A stretch of 64,000 nucleotides of DNA from Achromobacter sp. UMC71 (GCF_014170305.1 NZ_LZZT01000031.1:310001-374000); one strand, 5' to 3'; positions 46,860 to 56,415 are shown, counted from the first letter of the stretch. Program-made: numbers and translations. The notes: a model not told the origin generated them from the sequence alone.

Positions 46860-47774
46860 TCAGTCCTGACGGGCGGCCAGCCGGGCGCGGACCTGCGCGG
46901 CCTCGTCGCGCAATGAGGCCGTAAACGCGTCCACCAGCGGGTTCTTGGGGCGGTGCTCCGGAAACACCAGATTGACCCGGAACGGAAACGACCGCGTCAG
47001 GGGCCGGATGTGCAGGCCGCGGCCGATGAAATCCAGCGCGGTCAGCGGGTTGACGATGGCCAGGCCCAGACCCTGGCGCACGAAGGTGCACACCGACACC
47101 GCCGTGGGCGTTTCGATGATGGCCCGCCGCAATACCCCCTGGGCCGCGAAGGCCTCGTCGATCTGGATCCGGTAGGGGTCGCTGGACGACAGGCTGATGA
47201 AGGGCTCGCCGGCGAAATCGGCCAGTTCCAGCGCCTGCCGCGCCAGCAACGGGTGGCCGTCGGGCAGCACGCACACTTCATCCACCTCGATCAGCAGTTC
47301 CAGCCGCGTGCCTGCCGGCTCCAGCTCGTGCTCCGTCAGCCCCAGGTCGTAGCGCTGCGCGGTCAGCCATTCCTCCAGGAAGGGCGACTCCTGTGCTTCC
47401 AGCGACAGGCTCACGCCCGGGTGCGTGCCGCGAAAGCGGCGGAAGGCGCCCGGCAGCAGCGAGTGTGAAAACGCCGGCAAGGCGATCACGGCCAGTTGCC
47501 CGTCCTGGAACGAACGCAGGCGCGCGGCGGCGGAGGCCACGCGCTCCAGGCCGGTGTAGGACTGGCGGATCTCGTCGTACAGCGCCAACGCCGGCATGGT
47601 GGGCCGCAAGCGGCCGCGGATGCGCTCGAACAGGGCGAAACCGATGCTCTGCTCCATGCGCGCCAACTCGCGGCTGACCGTGGGCTGGGAGGTGAACAGC
47701 AGGTCGGCCGCCTTGGTGACGCTGCCGGCGATCATCAGGGCGCGGAAGACTTCGATATGCCGGTGCGTGAGCAT
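46860..47774 (-). CDS. lysR: LysR-type regulator of lysA
   Basis: 304-residue LTTR: an N-terminal winged helix-turn-helix (HIEVFRALMIAGSVTKAADLLFTSQPTVSRELARME, about 6-41) and a C-terminal effector domain with DVSL-like and FLEEWLTAQRYDLGLTE segments. These segments closely follow E. coli LysR itself (SQPTVSRELAR, QESPLLEEWLSAQRHDLGLTE), and it is divergent from lysA as in E. coli. It is therefore likely the true LysR, activating lysA when diaminopimelate is high or lysine low. The shared intergenic region of 113 bases contains an AT-rich dyad. Confidence 0.93.
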   Translation of the reverse strand: MLTHRHIEVFRALMIAGSVTKAADLLFTSQPTVSRELARMEQSIGFALFERIRGRLRPTMPALALYDEIRQSYTGLERVASAAARLRSFQDGQLAVIALPAFSHSLLPGAFRRFRGTHPGVSLSLEAQESPFLEEWLTAQRYDLGLTEHELEPAGTRLELLIEVDEVCVLPDGHPLLARQALELADFAGEPFISLSSSDPYRIQIDEAFAAQGVLRRAIIETPTAVSVCTFVRQGLGLAIVNPLTALDFIGRGLHIRPLTRSFPFRVNLVFPEHRPKNPLVDAFTASLRDEAAQVRARLAARQD

Positions 47775-47802
47775 GGCGAATCCATATCAGGAATGAATCG
47801 AT

Positions 47803-47816
47803 CTTGAATATTTAAG
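47803..47816. promoter_or_regulatory. AT-rich dyad in the lysR-lysA intergenic region
   Basis: CTTGAATATTTAAG is self-complementary except for one pair, in the AT-richest part of the 113-base divergent gap. It is a candidate LysR binding site, but no footprint can be inferred from the sequence. Confidence 0.4.
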
Positions 47817-47887
47817 CATTTTACTGGATGGGCTGGCTCAGGCATGATGCCCGCCTGACTCTCCCCTACTGACAAGGTCCGCCCGCG

Positions 47888-49120
47888 ATGGCTTTCGATC
47901 CGCGCCAACTCACCCAACTCGCCGCCCAGCACGGCACCCCGCTGTGGGTCTACGATGCCGCCGTCATCCGCGAACGCATCGCCCAGCTGCGCCGCTTCGA
48001 CGTCATCCGCTACGCCCAGAAGGCCTGCTCGAACCTGCACATCCTGCGCCTGATGCGCGCCGAAGGCGTGATGGTGGACGCGGTGTCGCTGGGCGAGATC
48101 GAACGCAGCCTGGCTGCCGGCTTTCAGCCCGAAGGCGAACCGGCCGGCGTGGTGTTCACGGCCGACCTGATCGACCATGCCACCCTGGCCACCGTCATCA
48201 AGCACGACATCACCGTCAATGCCGGTTCGCTCGACATGCTCGAGCGCGTCGGCCAGGCCGCGCCCGGACACCGCGTCTGGCTGCGCATCAACCCCGGCTT
48301 TGGCCATGGCCACAGCAACAAGACCAACACCGGCGGCCCGCAAAGCAAGCACGGCATCTGGATCGATGACGTGGCCGAAGCGGTGGCCATCGTGCGCCGC
48401 CACGGCCTGAAGCTGGTCGGCATCCACATGCACATCGGCTCGGGGGTCGACTACGGCCACCTGTCCAGCGTGTGCGATGCGATGGTGGACGTGGTGGCCT
48501 CGCTGGACCACGACATCGAGGCCATCTCGGCAGGCGGCGGCCTGTCGATTCCGTATCGCGACGGCGAGCCGCGCATCGACTGCGACCACTATTTCGACCA
48601 ATGGGATGCCGCCCGCAAGCGCATCGAACAGCATCTGGGCCACGCGGTCCGCCTGGAGATCGAACCCGGCCGCTTCCTGGTGGCCGAAGCGGGCGCGCTG
48701 GTCGCCGAAGTGCATGCGATCAACCGCCGCCCCGGGCGCGACTTCGCGCTGGTCGATGCCGGCTTCAACGACCTGATGCGCCCCGCCATGTACGGCAGCT
48801 ACCACCGCATCTCGGTGCATGCGCCGGACGGCAGCGCGCCGCAGGGCGTGCCCGAAACGCGCATCGCCGTGGCCGGCCCGCTGTGCGAATCGGGCGACGT
48901 GTTCACGCAGGACGCGGGCGGCGTGGTGTCGGACCAGGCCTTGCCGCAGCCGCGCATCGGCGACTTCATGGTGTTCCATAACGCCGGCGCCTATGGCTCG
49001 TCGATGTCTTCCAACTACAACACCCGCCCGCTGGCGGCCGAAGTGCTGCTGGACAAGAACGAAGCGCGCCTGATCCGCCGCCGTCAGACGGTGGCCGACC
49101 TGCTGGCGCTGGAAGACTGA
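47888..49120 (+). CDS. lysA: Diaminopimelate decarboxylase LysA
   Basis: PLP-dependent (fold III) decarboxylase of 410 residues that makes lysine from meso-diaminopimelate. The PLP Lys lies in RYAQKACSN (about residue 44). HMHIGSGVDY (about 181), the phosphate-binding SAGGGLSIPY, EPGRFLVAEAGAL (about 260) and CESGDVF (about 337) are all present. Divergent from its regulator lysR. A short weak ribosome site precedes the ATG. No other lysine or cell-wall gene is in the cluster. Confidence 0.94.
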   Translation: MAFDPRQLTQLAAQHGTPLWVYDAAVIRERIAQLRRFDVIRYAQKACSNLHILRLMRAEGVMVDAVSLGEIERSLAAGFQPEGEPAGVVFTADLIDHATLATVIKHDITVNAGSLDMLERVGQAAPGHRVWLRINPGFGHGHSNKTNTGGPQSKHGIWIDDVAEAVAIVRRHGLKLVGIHMHIGSGVDYGHLSSVCDAMVDVVASLDHDIEAISAGGGLSIPYRDGEPRIDCDHYFDQWDAARKRIEQHLGHAVRLEIEPGRFLVAEAGALVAEVHAINRRPGRDFALVDAGFNDLMRPAMYGSYHRISVHAPDGSAPQGVPETRIAVAGPLCESGDVFTQDAGGVVSDQALPQPRIGDFMVFHNAGAYGSSMSSNYNTRPLAAEVLLDKNEARLIRRRQTVADLLALED

Positions 49121-49196
49121 AACCCGCGTCCGGGCCTTGCGCGCAAGGTCCGGCACCCGGAGCAATGCGGGGCGCCCAGGCGCCCCGCAGGCATTG

Positions 49197-49964
49197 TCAG
49201 GAAGGAAACGCTTCGCGCAGCGCGAAGGTGGCTTGCTTGAACACGCCCAGGTCAGTGCCGACCGCCACGAAGTGCATGCCCATGTCCAGGTAGCGGCGCG
49301 CATCGGCCTGCACCGGCGCCAGGATGCCCACGGCCTTGCCCTGCGCCGTGACGCGCTGGTACAGGTGGCGGATGGCCTCCTGCACCTCCGGATGGCCGGG
49401 ATTGCCCAGATGACCCAACGCCGCGGCCAGATCCGACGGCCCGATGAACACGCCATCCACGCCCTCGACCGCGGCAATCTCGTCCACCGCGTCGATGCCC
49501 GCGCGGCTTTCGATCTGCAGCAGCACGCAGATGTTGTCGTTGATGGTCTTCAGGTAGTCGGGCACGGTGCCGTAGCGGTTGCTGCGCTGCATGCCCGCCA
49601 CGCCGCGGATGCCTTGCGGCGGATAGCGCGTGGCGGCCACGGCACGGCGCGCGTCGTCCTCGGATTCGATGAAGGGAATCAGGAGGTTATAGAAACCGAT
49701 GTCGAGCAGGCGCTTGATCTCGACCGGGTCGTTCCAGGTCGGGCGGCCGACGGCAGCGCTGGCGCTGCCCTGCAAGGCCTGCAGCTGCTGCAGGAACATC
49801 GGCACGGTGTTGGGCGAATGCTCGCCGTCCAGCAGCAGCCAGTCGAAGTCGGCCAGGCCCGCCAGTTCGGCGGTGATGTGGCTGGACATGCACATCCAGA
49901 AGCCGATCAGGCGCTCACGGGCCAGGACGCGTTGGCGGAAGCGGTTGGGCAAGGGTGAAGTCAT
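49197..49964 (-). CDS. garL: 2-dehydro-3-deoxyglucarate aldolase (GarL/HpcH family)
   Basis: Class II aldolase of 255 residues that splits 2-keto-3-deoxy-glucarate into pyruvate and tartronate semialdehyde. [33 protein letters not shown] is nearly the E. coli GarL text, and the metal-site motif lies in [40 protein letters not shown]. The ATG at 49964 gives the normal length; one 21 bases upstream is possible. It is last of a five-gene minus-strand run with a Bug protein, an Ldh-family enzyme, a GntR regulator and a DapA-like protein, which points to sugar-acid use. No glucarate or galactarate dehydratase is in the window. Confidence 0.9.
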   Translation of the reverse strand: MTSPLPNRFRQRVLARERLIGFWMCMSSHITAELAGLADFDWLLLDGEHSPNTVPMFLQQLQALQGSASAAVGRPTWNDPVEIKRLLDIGFYNLLIPFIESEDDARRAVAATRYPPQGIRGVAGMQRSNRYGTVPDYLKTINDNICVLLQIESRAGIDAVDEIAAVEGVDGVFIGPSDLAAALGHLGNPGHPEVQEAIRHLYQRVTAQGKAVGILAPVQADARRYLDMGMHFVAVGTDLGVFKQATFALREAFPS

Positions 49965-50044
49965 GATGCTTAGGATTCCCATCGAATGAAAACCCCGCCG
50001 CCTGCCGGCGCGCGGGGGTATCGCACATGGCCTGCTGGCAGGCC

Positions 50045-51046
50045 TTAATCCATGCGGGCGCCGGAGGCCTTGGCCGCCGCGCCCCATTTGGTGATTTCGG
50101 ATTGGACGAAGGCCGAAAACGCCTTCGGGTCGTCGCCCACCACCACGAAGCCTACGCTTTCCAGCTTTTGCCGGATATCCGGTGAAGCCAGGGCCTTGAC
50201 CGTGGCCTGGTTCAGGCGCTGGATGACGGCGGGCGGCGTCTTGGCCGGCGCCGACAGGCCGAACCAGGATTCGGCCGCAAACCCCGGGTAGCCCGATTCC
50301 GCCACCGTGGGCGTATCCGGGTAGGCCGGATTGCGCTGTGCGCTGGCCACCGCCAGGGCCCGCAGCTTACCGGCCTTGACCTGCGGCAGCAAGGAATCCT
50401 GGTTCAGGAACATCACCGAAACGCGGCCGCCGATCATGTCGGTGATGGCCGCGGCGCCGCCTTTGTAGGGCACGTGCACCAGGTCGATCTTGGCGGCCTG
50501 CTTGAGCATTTCCATGGCCAGGTGCCCCGACGAACCGCTGCCCGAACTGGCGTGGGTGTACTTGCCCGGGTTGTCGCGCACCAGCTTGATGAAGTCGGCG
50601 AAGGTGGTGGCCGGGAATTCCATGTTGGCCACCAACACGTTGGGGCCGGTCGCAAGCAGCGAGATGTGCGCGAAGTCGCTGTCGCGGTACGGCATGCTCT
50701 GGTAGAGCGCGTAGCTGATGGCATTGGAGCCCACGCCGGACAAGAGCAGCGTGTAGCCGTCGGGCTCGGCCTTGGCGACGACGTCGGAACCGATGTTGCC
50801 GTTGGCCCCGCCCTTGTTCTCGACGATGACGCTCTGGCCCAATTCCTTGGATAGCTCGGCCGCGAGCAGGCGGCCGACCGCATCGGTGCTGCCGCCCGCG
50901 GGGAACGGCACGATCAGCTTGACCGGCCGTGTAGGCCAGTTGCCGGACTGCGCCAGCAGCAGGCCCGGACACAGCGCGACGACGGCGCCGGCCGCGATTG
51001 CGGCCAGCCCCAGCCGGCGGCGCCCCGGCGATGTCTTTTCTTGCAT
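50045..51046 (-). CDS. Bug-family (TctC) periplasmic solute-binding protein
   Basis: 333 residues. The basic N-terminus, hydrophobic segment and a cut after LLLAQ make a signal peptide. The mature part has the Bug family pattern: [23 protein letters not shown] (about 37-59), [27 protein letters not shown] (about 77-103) and a Pro-Tyr-Lys-Gly-Gly motif (about 183). Bug proteins bind carboxylates and related small acids. No TctA/TctB membrane partners are in the window. Position between the Ldh-family gene and garL suggests a ligand from the same sugar-acid pathway. Confidence 0.9.
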   Translation of the reverse strand: MQEKTSPGRRRLGLAAIAAGAVVALCPGLLLAQSGNWPTRPVKLIVPFPAGGSTDAVGRLLAAELSKELGQSVIVENKGGANGNIGSDVVAKAEPDGYTLLLSGVGSNAISYALYQSMPYRDSDFAHISLLATGPNVLVANMEFPATTFADFIKLVRDNPGKYTHASSGSGSSGHLAMEMLKQAAKIDLVHVPYKGGAAAITDMIGGRVSVMFLNQDSLLPQVKAGKLRALAVASAQRNPAYPDTPTVAESGYPGFAAESWFGLSAPAKTPPAVIQRLNQATVKALASPDIRQKLESVGFVVVGDDPKAFSAFVQSEITKWGAAAKASGARMD

Positions 51047-51153
51047 GGTTTGTCTCCTTGTCGTTTTTTTCTAATGCATGCCGCCCGGTGACCGGGTCGG
51101 TGTGTTCTCGCGCCGGCCGCCAGGCGCCCAGCGCGAAAGGGAAAGCCGCGCGC

Positions 51154-52260
51154 TCAGTCCAGCAGATAGGGGGCGCCGGCGCGCTGGCAGATCTCGCGCA
51201 GGCGCGCCGCGAGCGCGGCCGGAATCGGAATGCCCTGGACCCGGCGGCGCTCGCGCTCGGCGGTTTCGGGCTCGCCCGCCACCAGCACCGGCTCGTCGGG
51301 CCGCGCGGGCGGCGTGTCGTGCAGCGTGTCGATCAGGTCGTCCATGTCGGACTCGAATGAACCGGCCGCGCGGAAGGCGTCGGGGTTGAGCGCCAGGAAG
51401 AAATGCCCAACGTCATCGGGCTCGCCTGGCCGCCGCGTGACATTGCGGCGCGCCGCCAGGGCGCTGCCGCTGAGCGTGCCGCCCAGGATCTGCGCCATCA
51501 TGGCCAGGCCGTAGCCCTTGTGGCTGCTCATGGCCGCCGTGCCGCCCAGCGGCGTCAGGCCGCCTTCGGGGCGCTTGAAGATGAACTGCATGGCGGTGTC
51601 GGCCGCGGTGACCGGCGCGCCCTGCCCGTCGACCGCCCAGCCCGAGGGCAGCGGCTTGTCCAGGAAGTCATAGACCTTGACCTTGTTGGCCGCCACGGTG
51701 GTGGTGGCCATGTCGAGCACGAACGGTTCGTTGCTGGCGGCCGGCGCGCCGAAGGCGATGGGATTGGTGCCCAGCATGGGCATGGCGCCGCGCGTAGGCA
51801 CCATGATGACGCCGTTGGCGCTGCTGGTGACCAGCCCGACCACGCCGCGCTCGACCGCGATGCGCGCATACACGCCGGCCGCGCCGAAGTGATGCGAGTT
51901 GCACACCGACACCGCGCCCACGCCGTGCTCCAGCGCCTTGTCCACGGCCAGGTTCATGGCCTGCGCCGACACCGGATAGCCCAGCCCGCCCATGCCGTCC
52001 AGCAGCGCGCTGGCGCCGCCGTCGCGCACCAGGCGGGGCCGCGCATCCAGCTTGAGCGAGCCGGCGCGCCATTTTTCTTCATACGACGGCAGCATCGAGA
52101 TGCCGTGCGAGTCGATGCCCAGCAGATCCGTCTCGGCCATCAGGCCCGCGGTCACGGCGGCCAGGTCGGGCGCCATGCCCCAAGCCTGCAGCACCACCAG
52201 AATCTGCTCGCGCACCTGTCCTGCCGATGCCGCCGTTCCTGCCGAACCATTGCCTTGCAC
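51154..52260 (-). CDS. Malate/L-lactate dehydrogenase-family oxidoreductase
   Basis: NAD(P)-dependent 2-hydroxyacid dehydrogenase (Ldh_2/YiaK/YlbC family) of 368 residues. GIDSHGISMLP (about 50) carries the active-site His, and SVCNSHHFGAAGVYARIA (about 120), FVLDMATTTVAANKV (about 180) and MSSHKGYGLAMM (about 245) are conserved. The family reduces 2-keto acids such as 2,3-diketogulonate, ureidoglycolate or pyruvate; the substrate here is unknown. The GTG at 52260 is chosen for the AGGAG seven bases before it. It follows the gntR regulator after 50 bases. Confidence 0.88.
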   Translation of the reverse strand: MQGNGSAGTAASAGQVREQILVVLQAWGMAPDLAAVTAGLMAETDLLGIDSHGISMLPSYEEKWRAGSLKLDARPRLVRDGGASALLDGMGGLGYPVSAQAMNLAVDKALEHGVGAVSVCNSHHFGAAGVYARIAVERGVVGLVTSSANGVIMVPTRGAMPMLGTNPIAFGAPAASNEPFVLDMATTTVAANKVKVYDFLDKPLPSGWAVDGQGAPVTAADTAMQFIFKRPEGGLTPLGGTAAMSSHKGYGLAMMAQILGGTLSGSALAARRNVTRRPGEPDDVGHFFLALNPDAFRAAGSFESDMDDLIDTLHDTPPARPDEPVLVAGEPETAERERRRVQGIPIPAALAARLREICQRAGAPYLLD

Positions 52261-52310
52261 GCGCTGTCTCCTGTTGTAGGTATGTGAAGGGCCGGGCCAG
52301 TGCGGACAGG

Positions 52311-53084
52311 TCAATCGCGTTCGCGGTCGACCAGCCGGTGGCGGGCCTGGCCCAGATGGAATTGCATGGCGACCCGGGCGCGTTCGCCGTCCTGCGCGCG
52401 GATCGCGTCAAGAATGGTGGCGTGCTCGTCCAGGACGCGCTGGGCGCGTTGGCGCGAACCGGTGCGGGTCAGGTTGAGCGTCAGGCGCATGAAGCCGTTG
52501 ATGGATTCATGGATGCTTTCCAGCACGCCCAGGTAGAAATCGTTGCCGGTGGCCTCGGTGATGCTGGCATGGAACGCCAGGTCCATTTCGGCCGAGACTT
52601 CGCCACGCGCCAGGCTGTCGGCAAAGGCGGCGTGCGCGGCTTCGATTTTTTGCAGTTGCTCGTCGGTGCGACGCAGCGCGGCCAGCCGGGCGGCATCGCC
52701 TTCCAGGGCTACGCGCAACTCTTGCGCGCGCAGATAGGCGCCCACGTTCTGCACGTCGCTGAAGGCGGTCAGGCGCGGTGCGGGCTGGTGGCTGACGAAA
52801 GTGCCCAGGCCCTGGTGCGCGGTGATCAGGCCATCGGCGCGCAGGCGCAGCAGCGCTTCGCGCACCACGGGCCGCGAAACGCCGAAGCGATCGCAGATTT
52901 CGTTTTCGGAGGGCAGCTTGTCGCCGACATTGAGCTTGCCCGAGACGATCTGCTCGAAGATCTGGCCGTAGAGCTGGTCGGCCAGGCGGACCCGGTGGCC
53001 GCGCTCGAGCACCAGCGCGCCGATGGCGTCCGGCTCGGCAGACGCCTGCGGCGCGGACGGGGGCGATGCTTTCGGTCGGGCCAC
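52311..53084 (-). CDS. GntR-family regulator, FadR subfamily (FCD domain)
   Basis: DNA-binding regulator of 257 residues. After a Pro/Ala-rich N-terminus of about 20 residues the winged helix begins RVRLADQLYGQIFEQIVSGKLNVGDKLPSENEICDRFGVSRPVVREAL (about 31-78); the C-terminal all-helical FCD ligand domain (about 110-245) has the metal-site His residues (MDLAFHASITEATGN, FHLGQARHRL). The GTG at 53084 has AGGAGG four bases upstream. It lies inside the sugar-acid run, so it probably controls that run and the divergent genes through the dyad at 54201-54217. Confidence 0.92.
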   Translation of the reverse strand: MARPKASPPSAPQASAEPDAIGALVLERGHRVRLADQLYGQIFEQIVSGKLNVGDKLPSENEICDRFGVSRPVVREALLRLRADGLITAHQGLGTFVSHQPAPRLTAFSDVQNVGAYLRAQELRVALEGDAARLAALRRTDEQLQKIEAAHAAFADSLARGEVSAEMDLAFHASITEATGNDFYLGVLESIHESINGFMRLTLNLTRTGSRQRAQRVLDEHATILDAIRAQDGERARVAMQFHLGQARHRLVDRERD

Positions 53085-53163
53085 GAAACCTCCTGGGGAA
53101 CTGGGCGCTATGACAAGAGCGCTAATCGTACCGTCAATGCCGCGGGCGCCGCCAACGCGCGGC

Positions 53164-54132
53164 TCAGGCGACCGCGGCCTTTTTGTCCACCGCCAGCTTG
53201 GCGGCATCGCCTGCCGCGTCACGGTCCCAGGCCGCCAACGCCCGCGCCACCGGCGCCACGCGTTCGCGCTCGGCGCTGGAAATGCCGGTCAACAGTGGCA
53301 GCATCGGACCCATGTCGGCCACACCGGACAGCGTCACCGCGTCGTGCAGCACGCGGATCGGGCTGATGCCGTCGCGGCAGTCTTCCAGGCCCAGGTAATG
53401 CTGGCGCACCGCCTCGGCTTCGTCATAGCGGCCTTCACGCAGCAGATGCAGCAGGCGCATCGAGCCTTGCGGCGCCACGCAGACCGAGCCGGACGTGAAG
53501 CTCTTCAAGCCGAAATCGCGGTAATGGACGATGGCGGGGCGCTCGCCGATGCCGCTGACGACGCGATTCGCATCCACGGCTTGCAGCAACGCGCTCAGGT
53601 AGGCGTCGCGGGCCGGGTCTTCGCGCACCACGGCGTACTTGAATGCCACGATGCGCCCTTCTTCGATCAGCTTCGCGGCGGTGGCCGGCGCCAGGTAGTC
53701 GGCCGACTTGATGTAGACCACCGCGGGTTTGCCCAGCGCGTCGGTGAAGCGGCGCACGCCGTCGGCCAGGCCCGCGTCGGTATAGGGAAACGACATCGGC
53801 AGCAGCATGGCCGTGGGAAAGGCACGGCTGCGCAGGATGGCGGCCTGGTCCATCATCTTGCCGTAGTCCGGCCCGACCGAGGGCAGGATCCAGGTGTCCG
53901 GGCCGGCCAGCGCGGCCAACATGTCCACGATGCGCGCGTACTCGCCCACGCCCACGTTGTAGAAGTTGGCGTTGCCGCCGTACATCACGTTGCGCACGCC
54001 GCCGGCTTCCAGGTGCTTGAGCAACGCCTGGTTGGCGGCCTCGTTCAAGGACAGGTCGGCATGGCGCGCCAGGGGCGGCACGGCGATGACGGAACGCTGC
54101 AGATCCTGGACGGCAACCGGGGACGTTTTCAT
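53164..54132 (-). CDS. DapA-like (DHDPS/NAL superfamily) protein with altered active-site motif
   Basis: TIM-barrel protein of 322 residues, first gene of the minus-strand sugar-acid run. The Schiff-base Lys is in VAFKYAVV (about 160) and a Tyr in AVVYIKSADYL (about 135) matches the catalytic Tyr of the superfamily. The usual Gly-Thr-Thr-Gly-Glu substrate motif is replaced by GGNANFYN (about 50-57), so the carboxylate pocket must differ from DapA or NanA. In such clusters these enzymes act as sugar-acid dehydratases or aldolases; which one is not decided by the sequence. The ATG at 54132 has AGGAG about ten bases upstream. Confidence 0.82.
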   Translation of the reverse strand: MKTSPVAVQDLQRSVIAVPPLARHADLSLNEAANQALLKHLEAGGVRNVMYGGNANFYNVGVGEYARIVDMLAALAGPDTWILPSVGPDYGKMMDQAAILRSRAFPTAMLLPMSFPYTDAGLADGVRRFTDALGKPAVVYIKSADYLAPATAAKLIEEGRIVAFKYAVVREDPARDAYLSALLQAVDANRVVSGIGERPAIVHYRDFGLKSFTSGSVCVAPQGSMRLLHLLREGRYDEAEAVRQHYLGLEDCRDGISPIRVLHDAVTLSGVADMGPMLPLLTGISSAERERVAPVARALAAWDRDAAGDAAKLAVDKKAAVA

Positions 54133-54196
54133 GGCGGGAAGACTCCTGGCGGATCCCGTCACCGGAATCCAGTTGTCAAATAAGTATGGTGAAAAA

Positions 54197-54226
54197 AGTA
54201 TACTTGGTTGACAAGTAAATGCTCAA
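54197..54226 (-). promoter_or_regulatory. Minus-strand promoter of the DapA-like operon
   Basis: Read on the minus strand, TTGAGC (54221-54226) and TATACT (54197-54202) are 18 bases apart, about 65 bases upstream of the DapA-like start codon. It overlaps the plus-strand promoter and contains the central dyad. Confidence 0.5.
54201..54217. promoter_or_regulatory. Candidate operator shared by the divergent sugar-acid promoters
   Basis: TACTTG-GTTGA-CAAGTA has 6-base arms and a 5-base centre, and covers most of the plus-strand -35. The size suits a dimeric FadR-type GntR protein, one of which is encoded in the flanking operon. A related half-site ACAAGT recurs at 54243-54248. Confidence 0.55.
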
Positions 54227-54236
54227 TACCTATATT
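54208..54236 (+). promoter_or_regulatory. Strong sigma-70 promoter of the bug-bug-dehydrogenase operon
   Basis: A consensus TTGACA (54208-54213) and TATATT (54231-54236) are separated by exactly 17 bases. The leader to the first Bug gene would be about 125 bases. Confidence 0.75.
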
Positions 54237-54368
54237 CTTTTTACAAGTCATCGGCACCACGACGGCGAGGCGCGATAGACGCCGGCAGCATTCAAGCCCG
54301 GGCTCATCCCCGGACGGAACACCCCACAAACGATGCGCGGCCACGCGCACACCGAGGAGACGAATTCC

Positions 54369-55370
54369 ATGCATGCAGCCCCTGTGCGAGGCCGCCTGGC
54401 CCTTGCCGCCTGTCTGGCCGCCGCGGCCTTCCTGCTGCCCGCCGCGTCCGCCCAGGCGGACTATCCCGAGCGCGACGTCAGGATCATCGTGCCCTTCCCG
54501 GCCGGCGGCACCGCCGACATCGCCGCGCGCGTGGTGGCGGCCGAGCTCGGCAAGGCCTGGGGTAAAGCGGTGGTGGTGGACAACAAGGCGGGCGCCGGCG
54601 GCAACGTCGGTTCTGGCGAAGCCGCCCGCGCCACCCCTGACGGCTACACGCTGCTGATGGGCACCGTCAGCACCCACGCCATCAACCCGTCCGTCTACGC
54701 CAAGCTGCCGTACGACCCGGTCAAGGACTTCGTGCCGGTCACGCTGGTGATCCCGGTCCCCAACGTGCTGGAACTGAACCCTGGCTTTGCCGACAAGCAC
54801 GGCATCCGCAGCGTGGCCGACCTGATCAAGTATCTGAAGGCCAACCCCGGCAGCGTCAACATGGCGTCCACCGGCAACGGCACGTCGACCCACCTGTCCG
54901 GCGAGTTGTTCCAGACCATGACGGGCACGCGCATGACGCACATTCCTTACAAGGGGAGCAGCCCGGCGCTGACCGACGTGATGTCGGGCTCGGCCGACCT
55001 GATCTTCGACAACCTGCCCTCGTCGATGGGATTCATCAAGGGCGGCAAGCTGCGGCCGCTGGCGGTCACCACCGCCGCGCGTTCGCCGGCCTTGCCGGAC
55101 GTGCCGACGCTGGCCGAGGCCGGCGTGGCGGGCTACGAGGCGTCCAGCTGGTTCGGCCTGCTGGCCCCGGCAGGCACGCCGCCGCAGATCGTGGACAAGA
55201 TCCAGCGCGACGTCGCCGCGGCCTTGCAGCTGGAGCCGGTGCGCGCCCAGCTGCAGGCCCAGGGCGCCACGCCGTCGGGCAACACGCCCGCGCAGTTCAC
55301 CCGGTTCATGGCGCAGGAAACCGTCAAGTGGGCCGAGGTGGTGAAGCAATCAGGCGCCAAGGTCGATTGA
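54369..55370 (+). CDS. Bug-family (TctC) periplasmic solute-binding protein
   Basis: 333 residues with a signal peptide (cleavage near SAQA, residue 31). The mature part opens [31 protein letters not shown], then [29 protein letters not shown], both typical of Bug proteins, and [11 protein letters not shown] carries the usual substrate-loop motif. The ATG at 54369 is preceded by GAGGAG. First gene of a three-gene plus-strand operon with another Bug and a 2-hydroxyacid dehydrogenase. No TctAB partner. Confidence 0.9.
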   Translation: MHAAPVRGRLALAACLAAAAFLLPAASAQADYPERDVRIIVPFPAGGTADIAARVVAAELGKAWGKAVVVDNKAGAGGNVGSGEAARATPDGYTLLMGTVSTHAINPSVYAKLPYDPVKDFVPVTLVIPVPNVLELNPGFADKHGIRSVADLIKYLKANPGSVNMASTGNGTSTHLSGELFQTMTGTRMTHIPYKGSSPALTDVMSGSADLIFDNLPSSMGFIKGGKLRPLAVTTAARSPALPDVPTLAEAGVAGYEASSWFGLLAPAGTPPQIVDKIQRDVAAALQLEPVRAQLQAQGATPSGNTPAQFTRFMAQETVKWAEVVKQSGAKVD

Positions 55371-55443
55371 CCCGTGCCGGTCCGGATCCGGCCGCCACGC
55401 GTGGGCGCCGGGTTCATCATCATCACGCGAACCAGGAGACAAC

Positions 55444-56415
55444 ATGAACAAATCCCTATGCGCGGTCGCACTGGCCGCGGCCACGCTGCTTGCCGGACCG
55501 GCGGCGCAGGCCGCCGGCTATCCCACCAAACCCGTCACGATGATCGTGCCCTTCGTGCCGGGCGGCTCGTCCGACATCACGGCCCGCAGCGTCACGCCTG
55601 GCCTGTCCAAGGCGCTAGGCCAGACCTTCGTGGTGGAGAACAAGCCCGGCGCCAACAGCGCCATCGGCGCGCAGGCGCTGGCCCGCGCCACGCCCGACGG
55701 CTACACCATGATGGTCGGCTCGATCGGCACCTTCGCCATCAATGAGGCTCTGTACAAGAACCTGTCCTACAACCCCAGCAAGGATTTCGACTACCTGACC
55801 CAGGCGGTGCGCAATCCCAACGTGCTGGTGGCCTCGGCCGATTTCCCCGCCAACACGGTGGCCGAGCTGGTGGCCTACGCCAACAAGAATCCGGGCAAGC
55901 TGTCCTATGCCTCGTCCGGCACGGGCTCGTCGGACCATCTGTCGGCGGTGCTGTTCCGCCAGCGCACCCAGACCTCGGGCGTGGACGTGCCCTACCGCGG
56001 CGGCGGCGCGGCCATTGCCGACCTGATCGGCGGCCAGGTCAACGTGTCGTTCCAGAACCTGGGCGCGGTGCAGAACCACATCAAGGCCGGCAAGCTCAAG
56101 GCCCTGGCCATCACCGGCGATGCGCGCACGCCGGACCTGCCCAACGTGCCGACGCTGGCCGAGGCCGGCATCCAGGACATGGTGGTGTATTCCTGGCAGG
56201 GCTTCGCCGTGCCCAAGGGCACGCCGCCGGCGGTGGTGCAGCAACTGACCAAAGCGCTGCAGACCGCCCTGCGCGATCCGCAGACCGAGAAGACCCTGCA
56301 AGGCCTGGGCTTTGAGGTCGTGGCCAACACGCCGCAGCAGTTCGCCGCCTTCCAGGAAGCCGAGGTCAAGCGCTGGAAGGACGTGATCCAGAAAGCCAAT
56401 ATCCAGCTGGAATGA
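55444..56415 (+). CDS. Bug-family (TctC) periplasmic solute-binding protein
   Basis: 323 residues with a signal peptide (cleavage after AAQA, about residue 23). AGYPTKPVTMIVPFVPGGSSDITARSV and [29 protein letters not shown] are Bug signatures. It is clearly diverged from the Bug gene just upstream, so this is not a recent duplication. The ATG follows CCAGGAGACAAC. It may use a different ligand from the neighbouring Bug proteins, or one with a different transporter. Confidence 0.9.
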   Translation: MNKSLCAVALAAATLLAGPAAQAAGYPTKPVTMIVPFVPGGSSDITARSVTPGLSKALGQTFVVENKPGANSAIGAQALARATPDGYTMMVGSIGTFAINEALYKNLSYNPSKDFDYLTQAVRNPNVLVASADFPANTVAELVAYANKNPGKLSYASSGTGSSDHLSAVLFRQRTQTSGVDVPYRGGGAAIADLIGGQVNVSFQNLGAVQNHIKAGKLKALAITGDARTPDLPNVPTLAEAGIQDMVVYSWQGFAVPKGTPPAVVQQLTKALQTALRDPQTEKTLQGLGFEVVANTPQQFAAFQEAEVKRWKDVIQKANIQLE

